From: Tetmemena sp. SeJ-2015
Taxonomy: Eukaryota; Ciliophora; Spirotrichea; Sporadotrichida; Oxytrichidae
NCBI GenBank assembly: GCA_027382625.1
Contig: JAJKFJ010021579.1
Location: 124,001 to 188,000 of the forward strand
DNA: 64,000 nucleotides
Direction of reading: 5' to 3'
Numbering within the stretch: the stretch's first letter is position 1; each line of letters starts with the position of its first letter. A model generated the notes under the pieces. It had not been told where the DNA came from and made no database searches. It saw only the letters and a program-made list of their open reading frames with translations. Both the position numbers and the translations under genes were made by a program. Positions 12,870-26,000 of this stretch are shown here, in pieces.

Positions 12870-13589
12870 TACATTTCATTTAATAAAGATTCAAATGGAA
12901 GAAAATATTATAGTTTAATTCAATTGAAGAAATAAAAAATTTATTGGTTTAATTAAAAATTAATGCATATTTAAGTAAAATTTTCTTATGAAAATGAAAA
13001 GGATTTAATTTTTGTATCTTGTGATATAAAACAATTTATGAAATGAATAAGAAATATAGGAATCAAATAACTATCTTATAAAGTTTATTTGAAGAGTTTA
13101 TCCGATATTAAATTCTTCTTTCCCAAAGCAATCACAACTCGAAAGTGCTTTCATCTATTAGTTTAAGTGACAATACATTAATTATGAAATAATATTTTAC
13201 ATTAAATGTATTGAAGAGTTACAAATTACTAGGTACATTGATTATTTTTACTGACTTTATACTTCAGTTTTTTTTTAAATAAAAAAAACATTAATATTAA
13301 TAAAGAGTAAATTTAATGCCAGTGAAGGTACTAATATCGCAGAATATTCCTCCTATTTAACAAACATCATAAGGTATTCATTAATTTGATATATATAGCA
13401 TACTTATTTAACTTACAGATCTTAAATCCTTTTATTAGAAGATTATACTTATAAACAAGTTTCATTTTATTTGAATGGCACCATTTAAAATATATGTGCA
13501 TAAAATTACCTTATTTTAATGGAAAATAGTTATAATAGTTAATATCTTGTTAAAAAGCTCTAAATACTCTGATTTATTCAGAGAGATTC
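12870..13589. other. AT-rich spacer, nothing recognised
   Basis: Very AT-rich, with short homopolymer runs. No conserved frame or repeat was found on either strand. Confidence 0.5.
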
Positions 13590-16200
13590 TCAATTGCTTT
13601 TGAAATAAATGGAAATTTTAAATTAAATACTGTTGGTAGTCTGATCCCCTTCAAAATAAATAATCAATAGAAGATGAATTATCAGAAGATTTACTTTACA
13701 TAAATGAGTGAATTATAATCTTAATTTCTCTGTGGACTGATTTGCTCCAACATCTTTTTAAAACTCCCTAAATGTATCTAACAGAGAATTTTGTCCCTCT
13801 GCGATTAATGATAACTCCTCTATTACTTCTTCTATTTCTTTGGACACCAGCTCAATTTCATTATAATCTTCATACAGGCTAATTTTAAATTATTTTTGGA
13901 TATTTTATATATTTTAGAGGCCCCTTATTTTCTTAGAAATCTGTTTGAGCACAAAAACATTCTTTTTATAGTTCCTGAAAACTACTTTGAGATGAGGCAA
14001 GTCCAAGTCATCTTACAGCCGCTCCTTCTTTTATCTTTATGCACTCAAGATAAAAAATATTATGCTTTGATAACTGATATGGCGTTGTTTCTGAGTATGT
14101 CTTTATACTCTAACTTGCTTAGTATGTCGAAGCAATTAGGAAAGTTAGAATGAATGAATAATTTGATCTATTGTGAAGCACTTTTATTCTTGTTGGGAAA
14201 ACTCAAGTAGGTTAGTTAGGGTGACCACAAAAATTGACATAATAAAGACTCCCCAAAGACAAGCTATGATGCCTATTGCTCTTCCACAAGTTGAAATGGG
14301 GAAGTAGTCTCCGTACCCCACAGTAGCCATAGTTATAATCATGCACCAAAGGCAGTTTCCCATATCGTCAAAGTTAAAAAGAGAAATGGGCATGAGAGGC
14401 CGCTCGAACATTCGAAGTCCATAGCCGCAGATGAAAAGTGGCACCACCAGGGAAATAGTAATAAACAAATATGGACTGTCGTTCTTAAGACATTTAAGTG
14501 CATACATGAAAGGTTGCGTCTGTTTAGTTGATGTGGCAGAGACGTTGCATTCTAGAACTGCGATAACTAGAAAAAGACAGTAAGAAACGAATCACCAAGT
14601 ATAATCTTATTATCATTGAACAACAAAGATTTCAAAAATTTATATCTTGCATAAATTTAATTTCTTATTAAAAATCGTATATATATATTTATGCTTACCT
14701 TCAAAGATCTTTTTTAGTTTTTAAAATTTATTAAAATATTGGAAAGAGGCTATTTATGGCCAAATTATATAAGTATTTTATGCTATTTTCAAAATAAAAG
14801 AAGGAGAACATTTATCTAAAGCTCATTTGAGACGCCTCTGTCAGAATAAACTTCAGTTACTGTAGCTTCTTCTAATCTAAGAAATTTAAAATTATTAAAT
14901 ATAATCCAGGATAAGGACTAAGTGCGCAAGCCAAGAACTTAAAATATAAAAAGTAATATAATTTGTTAGAAAATAAACATTAAACTCTAAGATAAAAGCC
15001 TTGTAGTATCCAGTCGTAATGAAGTCATCGAGAGGGAGAATCATTTTCTTGAATATTTGCCATTTAAAATTATTAAAATATTCATGAGAAATACATTTGA
15101 TGTAGAGCAAGTATCTTTCATCATTGGTTTTTATTTTAATCTGCTTAGGATGGAGGAAATAGTAGAGATAGTACAGAATAAGTTTATTATCAAGAGTATC
15201 GTGAGATGCTTCTTCTTATGCTCGCTTAGAGTTCCATTGAAATTCATTAAAAATGCTCACCATTTTTATTATATTTTATTTAAGGGAGTAAAAATTCATA
15301 GTATATCTGAGTTCATACTCCACTATAGAGATTCCCAACCCAATCCAAGCGAAAAAGAACGCTGCAAATTCTAGAAACCTATAAATTCATTTATCCTTTC
15401 TCTTTACAAGTTAATTAAACTTGATCTTGTTATAATAGTCATTTGTTAGTTGCACATTTTCAATCTCAGCTGACTGATCGAAATCGGGGAGATATCCATG
15501 TTAATTAGCAAATAAATTCAAACACTTGTTTTCTTAAGACTTCCTCAGTCTTGTCAGCTTTCTTGGATGTTGTTACCTTAAAGAAGTTAAAATAAGAAAA
15601 AAAGAAACAATTTAATAAGGAATAATATGCCTCTATTAAATCAAGAAAGCGATAAAATAAATTGATAATAGAAGGAAAATAATGGGAGAGATTTTTTGTG
15701 AATTCTTTTTGTAATAAATATATGTTCCTATTGTTACACAACCCTCAAATTCCTTATCTGAAACAAATCTAGCACAATAATGATCAAATGTAACATATTA
15801 TCATTTTTTTGCCAATGGGATTGTCCGCTCGCATAATTTTACAATAATCCTTAGCAAATAATTTTGTAAATTATCATCAATAATCAACAGGAATAATTAT
15901 TTTGGCTTAAATATAGAGCTAATTGAATCCTTTTATTAGTGATTAGTTTTTCCTTCAAAATCCAAACCTAAAAAATATTTTTAAAAAATAAAGTTGACAA
16001 CATTTCTGGCTTTTTAATCTTGAGTTTGAGGGTTGGTACTCAATCGAGGTTTGCCATAATCAAGTAATTAAGAAATGGAGAAAAAAATAATTTTTAAGAT
16101 CACTTCTCGATACTATGGACTCATCATTGCTTGATATCTTGATGCCTCCACCTCCTTTGTCGATTCCCATTTTTCTTTAAAGACCTCCGATTGCATTCAT
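13590..16200 (-). CDS. Potassium channel, ciliate SK/calcium-activated type (probable)
   Basis: A minus-strand coding block at 14184-14560 holds a pore with the selectivity filter TMATVGYGDYFP, between a segment before the pore (SLVVPLFICGYGLRMFE) and a final helix (IACLWGVFIMSIFVVTL). Upstream blocks read as further membrane segments (AAFFFAWIGLGISIVEYE near 15340; LTILLIINLFCTISTI near 15200; YITFYILSSWLAHLVLI near 14920). After the pore the frame runs on through several TAA/TAG (Gln) into a charged, helical cytoplasmic tail (QDDLDLPHLKVVF; EIEEVIEELSLIAEG), ending at TGA 13590-13592. Six-helix channels with such a tail bind calmodulin in the SK family; binding here is inference. A possible first exon starts at ATG 16200 (MNAIGGLQRKMGIDKGG). 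Gaps between blocks may be introns or IESs. The channel call is firm; exact ends are not. Confidence 0.8.
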
Positions 16201-17111
16201 TTCTAAGTTTAAGTGCTTAAGTTGTTTATAGAAATTATAATTTTTAATATTTCAAAAAAGTAAAACTCCTCAATATTCGAATACTCTTTAATCCATAATC
16301 ATTTTGCTCTTTTTTAAATTTAATTCTTACAATTAAATAAATGCAGATTGTATGATGTTAAAGAATAATTTCATTGTCTGAATCTTTCTTTATTTCAGAG
16401 AGCTCTATCAATAAGAATTCCTAAATAAGTAAATAAAACTTTTTGTACTATTTTTACTGAACATTTTAGATTTAACTGGACAATATGTTTTATAGAAATA
16501 AAAATAAGGCTAAAATGGCATGAAATGAGTATTACTAGTTTATTTATTTAAATAGAATTAATTAGAGTCACTATATAAAATAATCATATCATATATTAAA
16601 AGCATAGTATGTAATTTATACGGGAATCTCCAGAAATTAATTCTCTTTAAAATACATTAAAAGATGTAAAGCACTTATCTGGCTTTGATCAAATGGGAAA
16701 TTTTCCTCCCTCTTTGATTAAGTTAAAAAATAAAGGAATACAATTTAAAATTGGTAAGTCTTAAACAACTTCATAGATAAAATTATTGAATCCATAAAAT
16801 AGCTATTTAAAAAGTTTTAATTACATATTTTAATTGCAATAATTTCAGAGTTGAAGCCTTTTAAGAAATTAAAATAATCATTAAACTAGAGCTTAAGATA
16901 ATTTTTTTAAAAAAAATGTTAAATATTATCTAAATAAAAATATAATAACTTATCTAAAATATAGCAAGAATATCCATTACAACTCCAGCTATTTGCTTTT
17001 AAGATTATATAAACTTAATTCTCATTTTATAAACATTAAAGAACTCTATAACCATCAAATTAAATTGAGCTAACACTGTCATAATAATATTTACCGATTA
17101 TTCCTTCAAAA
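16201..17111. other. Intergenic, nothing recognised
   Basis: AT-rich spacer between a divergent pair: the minus-strand channel gene and the plus-strand membrane protein gene. Both promoters should lie here, but no specific element could be identified. Confidence 0.5.
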
Positions 17112-20100
17112 ATGACTTAAATTTTCGAGATAACTTTATTTCTTGTTATCTGGATCCTGTGAGTAGAACAGGTGGTAACTTCAACAGATGTAAGTGAGCC
17201 ACTTATATATTCTTAGAGAACTTAGTGCTTAAGTAATAGTCTAGAATATTTAGTAATTAAAAATCTTAACTCATTTTAGTGCACAGACAAAATCAGTATT
17301 CAGATTACCTCATCGGTTCCCAAAATAAATACTAACTAAGTTCAGATAAATGTGGCTCAAACTCTCAACTTGACTTTCGCAAACTTTCAAACAGTCGATA
17401 CGCAGAGTGGCTCTTGCATTACTGATTTCAATTATAAACTAGTTTCCAATCAGGCTTTTGTATTCGTGTACTCGCCATAGAGAGTTATCAAGATTTTGTA
17501 AATCAAAATCATAAATTGACAAATTTATATTTCGCCCAACGCTCTTGCAGACATGGGAACTAATTTATAAAATTACTTAAAATGCAAAATCTATTTAAAT
17601 TAAGATCAATTAAATCAAAATATATGTTCATTTTAATGATTTACTTTTATTTATGTTTTTAAATACATTAATTGGAACTCACACTTTAGTAATCTAAGCG
17701 TAGTCTCGAACAAACAATGAACTGATGATGAATGCTATTTTAATATTTGTATGCAAGTTACTAGTTCACAGTTGTGGAGCGAAGGAAGTCTGTGGATCCT
17801 TACTTCTCAGAATCTCTTCAGATTCTGAGTGTGCTGCTCACCTCAAAGAACACTTCTCTTACTACAAACAGCTATTTAAAAACATTATGAATTAAAACAG
17901 CTTAACTAAAAATAGCGATGGGACCTTCTATAGCTATCAGATCCCCAAATTGACAGGCTAAGCTAGTTCATTTACCGTTCAACTTGCAGAAACAGATTAC
18001 ACTATCCCACAAGCTCTAAAGGGATTGCTTAGCTTTAATCAAAGCAGTTCAATACTAACCATTAACTTCTGAGGTAAAAATATTTTTAATAAATAACTTC
18101 TCCACTCTCAGTTATTCATAATACCAACAGCTAGCAGGATAACAATTCTTAAGTGTCTTTAAAATTGCTCAACTGATTCAATCCACATCGAGCTCTTCTG
18201 GTGACATTTAAATTATTTCAACCGACTTCAATAGTGATCATATAAAATATATTTCGTCTTAAAAATTTTGTTTATAAATTTTTATTTTGAGAACTATTAA
18301 ATATGTGAAGTTAATGTTAAAATTCAAATAATGGACTTCACTCCAGATATTTAACCCTCACTCATAAATTAGACTGAAGATGGTTAGATAATGATCGGCT
18401 TTGAGAATTCTAATTTGAACTTATTTCCTTTATAAACTAATATTTATGATTTGATAAGAGAGAAGAACCCAACAAATGCATTCAAGATAAGTTAATTTTA
18501 AAATTGAGTTTAAATTACTTATTAAGAAGAATCCTTTTGTGAGTTCAAGCTTATAGAAGGAGTCAAAAAGCAAAATTGATTACAATTTGACATTGATAAG
18601 TTTCAACTAATCTCTCCTGATACTTAATTTATCTTTTGCTGACCAAACAAAACTATCATTTAATTATAAAGTAAAATTCTTAGTTTACATGCTTAATATC
18701 CTCATCTGATCTACTACTGATAAACTTCACGCAACCTTTTATTCTAGGAAACGATTAAATCTCAACTATCGATTGCCCTCAAATTTCACACTAGATCATT
18801 TATAAATATAAAAGAGGCCTTTTATTCTTATTTAGAAGTATTGAAAGAACCAATTTATTGTGTACTTTAAATACCAAACTCTTTTTTATCCTCGTGATTA
18901 ATACAAAAATATCTTTATGTGATTGTTCGACAATCAAACAAATAATATTTTAACAGAGAGAATACCATTAGATAGCTACGTCATCATTTCAGACACTTAG
19001 AAAAAACGTAAGCTTAAATCAAGCTAATTTGAACATTTATAGTGAACTCTGCTCTCAACCAGGTACAGCAAGCTTCCCTACAGCAACTTAATCATCTTCG
19101 AAGACTCTAATAGGAATCACAGCCATTTCTCAAATAGCTCAGTAATCATATATTATCCGTTATAATGTTTAGAGGTGGTTCAATATCATTTCTATGGTCT
19201 CTAATAAACGCAGTTCAGCTCTATGAAGTGCTTCCTTTGGCCCAAGTAAATACCCCTGCCTTTTGTTCACTCTATGGTCTCTAAGTTTACTATCTCAAGA
19301 TTTGATTTTTTACCTAAGCAAGAATTTATGGACGACTACTTTGATACAACTTATGCACCCAAGATTACACATTGCATATCAAATTAAATATTAACATAAG
19401 ATCCTCTCTATGACGATTTCAATGACACGAACTATGACAGCACCAATTTCTTCTTCCTTTAGACAGATCTGTTCATAATGCTAGGCATCATAATACTCGC
19501 TTATCCTTTCATGGCATTCATGAACCTCCTTTTAAAAAGAAAAACTGTAAGTCTTAACCCTTTCTCCAAATAATCTATACTTGCTCTTGTGAAATTTAAG
19601 GAAAGAGCTTTAACTAATCCCTTATAGAAATATTTTTCTGAGGGCATGAGTGAGTACAGATACAACCTTTTCATTCGCTTTTTCATAGAGAGCTATATGC
19701 CTGTGCTAATCTCCTGCCTAATTACCTTAAAAGGATCTACTGTTGCCAACATGTTTGAAGTCACCTCAATTGCTGTTGCAGCAGGCTTTTGGGTTCTTTA
19801 TCAAGGAGGCATGTTTAAAATATTATGTTGTGCACTCTCATATTCTTAGTGAGAAAGTTTGATAGAATCTAAGAAGCTATTATAGAAGAAGAAAAAGAGG
19901 AAAAGGAAAAGGAAAAAGAGGAAAAAACTGATGTAGAGACCAAAATGGAACTCACAGATGTAGATTAAAGCTACATTTAAATAGAAGCAAAACTTAGGAA
20001 ATCTTTAAATCACACAGAGACCAGTTTTCGCGAAGATAAATTTCCTCTTGAGAGATATAATAGCTTTTTCGAAGAGCTTAATCACTAAAACTAGCTTTAG

Positions 20101-22552
20101 ATGATGTATGTTCCTGTCTTCTTATCCTAGAGAACTGTAATTGCTTATATCCTCATTTCAAATTAATTTTAATTGATATTTTTGGTAACTACAGCTATCT
20201 CGTTTAGTTGCCAGTTTTCTTGGTTGCTTAATTTACAGTAAGAATTCGATAATGTAATATTTTTAGATGATAAGCTATCTTGTGTATGTGAAACCGTTCA
20301 AAAAGATTATGGATAATTAATTTGATTGTTTACAAATACTAAAAAATTTTGATAATCACAAAGAAACCTTCAATGAATGCTGTGTGCTCCTTTCTATTCC
20401 ATTCTTGCTTTGCTTTGGCGTTTTTTAGGATGATGGAGAAAAACTGGTACTCTTTGGTTGGGCTTTTATTGCTATCATGATAGTGAATCACTTAATTTAA
20501 TGTGCTTTACAATCTGAATTAATTATATTTGAATGTAGCAGTAAACGTTTTGTACGCTTTCTACTATTCAGTTGTTATATAATTTTGAATAAAGTAAAAG
20601 TTGTTGAAAAGCTAATTGCTTATTCAAAGAAGAGAGGATACTTCAAGTTCCTGCAAGCCTTTAAAAAGAAGTTTCAGAAGTCTCCATCATAATTTCCAGA
20701 ATAGCAGCTGTTCAATACCCATACATCTGCTATTGCATTCAATAAGAGTAATGTTGATCATGATCTTTCTTTATTTTTGAATTTTGCATAGGATGGTATA
20801 TCGTTATTCTTAACTATACGATAAGTGCTTGTTTTGAAAAATGATTATTAATTTACATTCCTCAATTTTACTTTACTTTACTTACTTTTATTTTTGAATA
20901 TATATTTGATCGCAGCTATCGAAGTGGAAGTGATTTTTCGTTGAATCATGAGTCAATGAATGTGAAGACTATTCCTGACAACTTCTAGTTTTCGCTTAAG
21001 GAGCACGCACTTTTGTATTTTAGATGAAAATCGCGCACTTAAAAATTAGAAAGATCCAAATTAGATATAATTATTTTTAAGTTGAATTTAAACAATGAAA
21101 GAATTTAATAATTAGTTAGTCTGGAATAATGATGCAGGTAGGAAGATGACATAAGATGCAACCTAAATATAATTATCTAAAAGTTTATGCAAGTTTTTAG
21201 GTGTGGGGGAATTTGTTCCCTAATTTTTTTCCAAATATTTTTTAATTAAATTAATAAAATATTTGTGATATATACTTAAAACTTGAAATCCATGTTTAAA
21301 ACTCGATAAATTGGTTAATAAATATTAAAAAAATATGACATTAAATAAAAGACAATCAAGAAAGGTAGTTTTAATTATAAATTATTATCATAAGATTAGT
21401 GTTTATTGATATTGAAAAGTGTCATTCAAATTATTTTAGTAAACTTTACCAAAAAAAAGACTAAAACAGGAGGGATGATAAAAATATATTAGTCTAATTT
21501 GATATTACCTATGTCGCCATTGAAAAATATCTGAAACAAAGCAAAAAAAATAAAATTAGATTTATTAAATTGCTAATATTTTAGTAAAGTGCAAATATGT
21601 ATTTATTTAATTAGGACGTCTATGAGATACCCCAATAAGTTTTATAAGGGTAGAAAGCTTTGAAAATAATATTCTTCCATACACTACCTCAAACTAAAAG
21701 GACAAAAAAATGAACAAATCAATTTAATTAAGAAGAAGGAGAGCAACTTAATTATTTTATATGAATTTATTATCTCCCGCTTATTCTATATTTAAAAAAC
21801 TATTGCTAAGCTATCAAGAATATAGCTTGACCGGGTGTATAACTATGATGCTAATTACTTCAATATAAAAAGATGTTCTATAATTTTATTGTAGAAATTA
21901 GTACGACAGAGATGATATAATTGTCCATGATCTCGAGGTTAATCTTTATTATATACAAATAATTATTTAAAAAATCTCGAGTTTATATCGAATAAAATAA
22001 TTTATATTATATGTAAAGGATGCAAGAGAATTTAAGACAATGATTCTGAGAGAGGATCGATTTATTTTTAAATCGCACTAAACAAAGTACGACAGAGAAC
22101 CTGACCGTGATGATCTGCATCAATGCATTTATTTTTATTATCTTGGGCAATCCTCTAGAAACAACATCCTTCAAGTGCACCCTATCAGCCCAATTTATTG
22201 ACAGTTTATGTTTTCTATTTCAATTATAAATTGTAAAGTTCAAACATAACAAGAAAGGCGGCAGGATGCTTCAAGGTTTAGTAAATTTAGAAAGATGGAT
22301 TTCAAAAACAAGAAATCTAATTCCAAATCCCTTAATTTCTAAATCCCAGAGCAAGTTAAGGATGAAATAGAGATTCCTCCTCTAGATTTTATATAAGGCC
22401 GTCTAAATCGAGAAAAGATTAATTCTTAGAGAGCGATTCAAAAGCAACTGAGTCCGAGCTTCTCTAGCTAGAGAGTATAAAATCGAAATGCCTTTCATGA
22501 AGAGAAAACTACTGACAGTAAAATATACAGTGGGAGATACACAAACTTATGA
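17112..22552 (+). CDS. Large multi-pass ciliate surface protein, paralogue 1
   Basis: ATG at 17112 starts a signal peptide (MTQIFEITLFLVIWIL). A GTAAGT-TTTTAG intron follows, then an extracellular region (SVPKINTNQVQINVAQTLNL; ISPNALADMG). The C-terminal half, from about 19160, has a conserved juxtamembrane block (GGSISFLWSLINAVQLYE; AQVNTPAFVHSMVSKFTI; SRFDFLPKQEF) and many membrane segments (FIMLGIIILAYPFMAFMNLL; ISCLITLKGSTVANMFE; LFGWAFIAIMIVN). A cytoplasmic Lys/Glu-rich run lies near 19880-19930. A possible charged tail at 22295-22552 (MDFKNKKSNSKSLNF; EQVKDEIEIPPLDF) resembles that of paralogue 2 and ends in TGA. The architecture matches large ciliate adhesion-like or cadherin-like (CADG-type) membrane proteins, from memory; function unknown. 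Several in-frame TGAs lie in short AT-rich stretches that can be read as IESs. Confidence 0.65.
17158..17172 (+). other. Predicted 15 bp IES in signal peptide, pointer TG
   Basis: The signal-peptide codons are interrupted by an in-frame TGA at 17160-17162. TG at 17158-17159 repeats at 17173-17174. Removing one copy plus the insert yields ...VIWILVTSTD in frame with the following intron phase. The pointer is only 2 bp, so this is suggestive only. Confidence 0.4.
17500..17520 (+). other. Predicted 21 bp IES, pointer AAAT
   Basis: AAAT at 17500-17503 repeats at 17521-17524. Excision removes an in-frame TGA and gives KILQIYISPNALADMG. This aligns with the paralogue-2 product KIYNYKSDFSPNALDDMG after its own predicted excision. 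Confidence 0.5.
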
Positions 22553-23021
22553 CAAAATTAGTGATTTTAGTCCACTTTATAAATTAATCTATAAAATTAC
22601 ACTAGAGAGAAGTAAAAAACCTTATAGAATTATAGACATATAAAATATTAATTAAATTAAAAAATAATATGTAGACAACTATCCTATTAATCCAATTTTC
22701 TAAAAATAAATGATAGTTTATTATGTTATTTATTCCTCTACTAGCAATTTAAAAATAAGAATCTCATTATAATAATCGGAAAATAAAAAGTTAATTAGCT
22801 GAATTTATGAGACAATCAATCTCGATCAGTATTGGTGCATTTACTTTTCAAAATTTAAAAAAGCTTTAATCTTAAAGTTTAATCTACAAATTATAATAAA
22901 AAAACTAAAAATTAACTGCTTTCACATTCATTTGAGCAAAACGATAAATCGTTCAAATAAATAATAAAATCAAGCATTAATCTCAAGAACTCATCAGAAA
23001 ACATTAAAAGAAACTGAAAAT
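22553..23021. other. Spacer between tandem paralogues
   Basis: AT-rich and non-coding. It separates the tail of the first membrane protein gene from the ATG of the second. No repeat or regulatory motif recognised. Confidence 0.5.
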
Positions 23022-26000
23022 ATGAGAACAAAACCTAAACAATTCTATTAAATTCAAACAGTGATTCTTTTCATCCTGATTCTTCAAATTTAGCTCTCTT
23101 ATTCACAAAATGTAAGTAATATCTTATGGGTAAATAAACTAGCATTAGCTATCTTCATATTAGTGGTTTCTTTAAATCCTCTATTTTTCATATTCTATTT
23201 TATAGTGTACTAACTAGACTAGTGTTGTGATAGTTTCTTCATCACCCCAACTTAGCTCTAATACATCAGTTAAGATTAGTGTGGCTCAGACTCAAAATAT
23301 AACATTCTAGAATTTTCAAGTTCTCCTCGACAACAAGACTTGCATAAGCGACTTTGTATATTCGCTAATCTCCAACCAATCTTTTGTTTTCCTCTATTCA
23401 AGCTCAAGGGTAATTAAGATTTACAATTATAAGAGTGATTTTTCTTATAGATATTTTTAATAAGATGTCACCTAATGCATTGGATGATATGGGATATACC
23501 AATCTGACCATCCAAGCATAGTCAGTTTCCAACCCTGATGTCATTTTCAAATATATTGATATTTATTTTTGATTATGAGTATTTTAAACGCAACTTTCAA
23601 GATCTAGGTGACCTCTCGTAAATCCTCCGTCGATCCCTACTTTAGTCAATCTCTCCCGATATTCAAAGTTTACCTCAGCTCCAATAATATATCTTCTATT
23701 AATTCCACAAGTAAATTTATCTCTTTCATTTTATAAAGTATAACCAGCAAAAATAATGGAAGCTACTATTCCTATAAGTTCCCTCAGCTCTAAGGCTAAT
23801 CTAGTTCATACACCGTCAATCTAACGTCCACTAGCAAAACCGTACCCTCTGGATTGATAAAGTATATGAGTTTTACAGCTGCAAGCAGTACAGTCAATCT
23901 CAACTTTTAAATCTAATAAATTATCTAAGTGTGTTATTATAAATACTTTTCATCTCTTAATTACACAGAGTATCAGAATTTCCTAGGAAAAGAGTACGAG
24001 AGCTTTTTTACTATAACCCAGAAAATTGAATCTAGCGATAATTCAGGGTCCATTAACGTTTATTCAACCGACTTCAATAGTGAACAATTAAATAGTTGCA
24101 GTATGCTTGTGTTAAATTGAGTGAGGTAATATTGAAGATACAGATCGTAGACTACGAAGATGAGATAGTTCCTTACCTTCAAGCATATTAAGCAGATGGA
24201 CTAGTCATTATAGGATTCAATTCCTCTTCCATGCTTTATCATAATCAAAGTTTTATTGTATTTTATTCTTTGCTCAGAGAAAAGAATGTCACGCAGGCTT
24301 ATGAGAAATTTGTAAATTTCATTTTTCTAGATCTAAAATAAAAATCTACATTCCTAAAAAGCTCGCTAAAGACAGAAACATCTTCTACAATTGGGTATAA
24401 GTTGAGCATGGTTAGTTTCAACTCTTCCTTTCTCGTTTTAAATTTGTCTATTCCAGACACGAGTTTGCTATCCTAATTCAAAATTAAGAGCATTATATTT
24501 AAAAATAATCTGACTAGCTATAAATAAACTTCACTCAGCCTTGCATCTTGGGAAATACTTATCAAAACCTCAGAATTCCAACCTCATTCATTTTAGATAT
24601 TACAATATAAAACAAAATTTAAGTTAAAAATACTAGATTCATATATGGTGATAAGCTTTTTTTATGCATTTTTAAATGCTAGAAAAGATTTACTTTAAAA
24701 TTGTAGATGTTCCCCTCTATGATAACACACTGACAGAGACTGAGAAGAAATGTAAGAATGAGTTTGCATGCTTATTAAAAATATAGTGAACAATGTTCTG
24801 GACCAAGTTTAGTCTGCCTCCACAGCCACACAATCCTCCTCTAAGACTCTTATCGGAATAACAGCACTCTCACAAGTTGCTCAGTAAAACTTAGATTTGA
24901 ATATAATTTCGTTTTAGAGGAGGGTCAATATCCTTTTTGTGGTCTTTGATAAATGCTGTGCAGCTCTACGAAATTCTTCCGCTTGCTCAAGTGAACACAC
25001 CCGCATTTGTTCACTCGATGATTCAGAAATTTACCATTTCAAGGTTTGATTTCCTGCCTAAGTCAGAGTTTCTCAACACATACTTTGACACCACCTATTC
25101 ATAAGATCTTTATTAATTTGAACATCCTTTATTAATCCACTCTATGACGACTTCAACAATACGAATTATGACAGCACCAACTTTTTCTTTCTTCAGGGGG
25201 ATCTGTTCATAATGATCGCTATCTTTATGCTAATTTATCCCATACTTGGGATGCTTCACTTAATTTTCCGTTTTAAGACTGTAAGTGATTTATTTGTCCA
25301 AGATTATGAATTTGAATGTCGAAAGTGTCCCTCATTTTTAATTTTAGAATTATTTCAAGGAGGTGATGGCGGAGTATAGGTATAATTTACTCATTAGATT
25401 CTTCATTGAAACTTATCTGCCGGTGCTAACTTCTTGCCTCATCTGCATAAAGGGATCTACTGTCGCTAATAAGTTTGAATTGTCTTCTATTGTCTTTGCA
25501 GGAGGATTTTGGGTACTTTACTAAGGAGGCATGTTAAATGTATTTAATTTTAAACTCTAAAGTTGTGGACTGTAATATTTTTGAACAAGAAATACGAAAG
25601 AATAAAAGAGGCTCTTCAAAATGAAGATGAGGAAAAAGGAGAAGAGAAGGAAAATAAAGAAGAGAAAGGAGAGAAAGAGGAGATAGGAGAAAAAGAAGAG
25701 AAGGAAGAAAAGCATCATACTATAAAGACTACTGATGGTGAGGGAACTAAGAAAGTCCTTAATTTATACTCTTTGAATAGACTCAAGCCTTAATTTCCTC
25801 TCTAGAGATATAACAGTTTCTTCGAGGAGCTTAAACACAGTAGGTAGATGGAAATCATGTACTTTCCAGTATTTTTAACTCATAGAACTATTATCGCCTA
25901 CCTGCTCATTATAAATAAGATTATTAATTTTTGGAAATCTAAGCTACTTCATTCAAATCCCAGTTTTTTTCGTCTCTTAGTTATCAGTAAGATTTCTTTC

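Noticed and set aside
17112..18720. UGA read as tryptophan (karyorelict-type ambiguous code)
   Set aside because: Considered because TGA occurs inside conserved frames here and in the transposon. Most TGAs can be placed in short excisable inserts or in decayed elements, and RPL13A ends in TGA. Kept only as an alternative.
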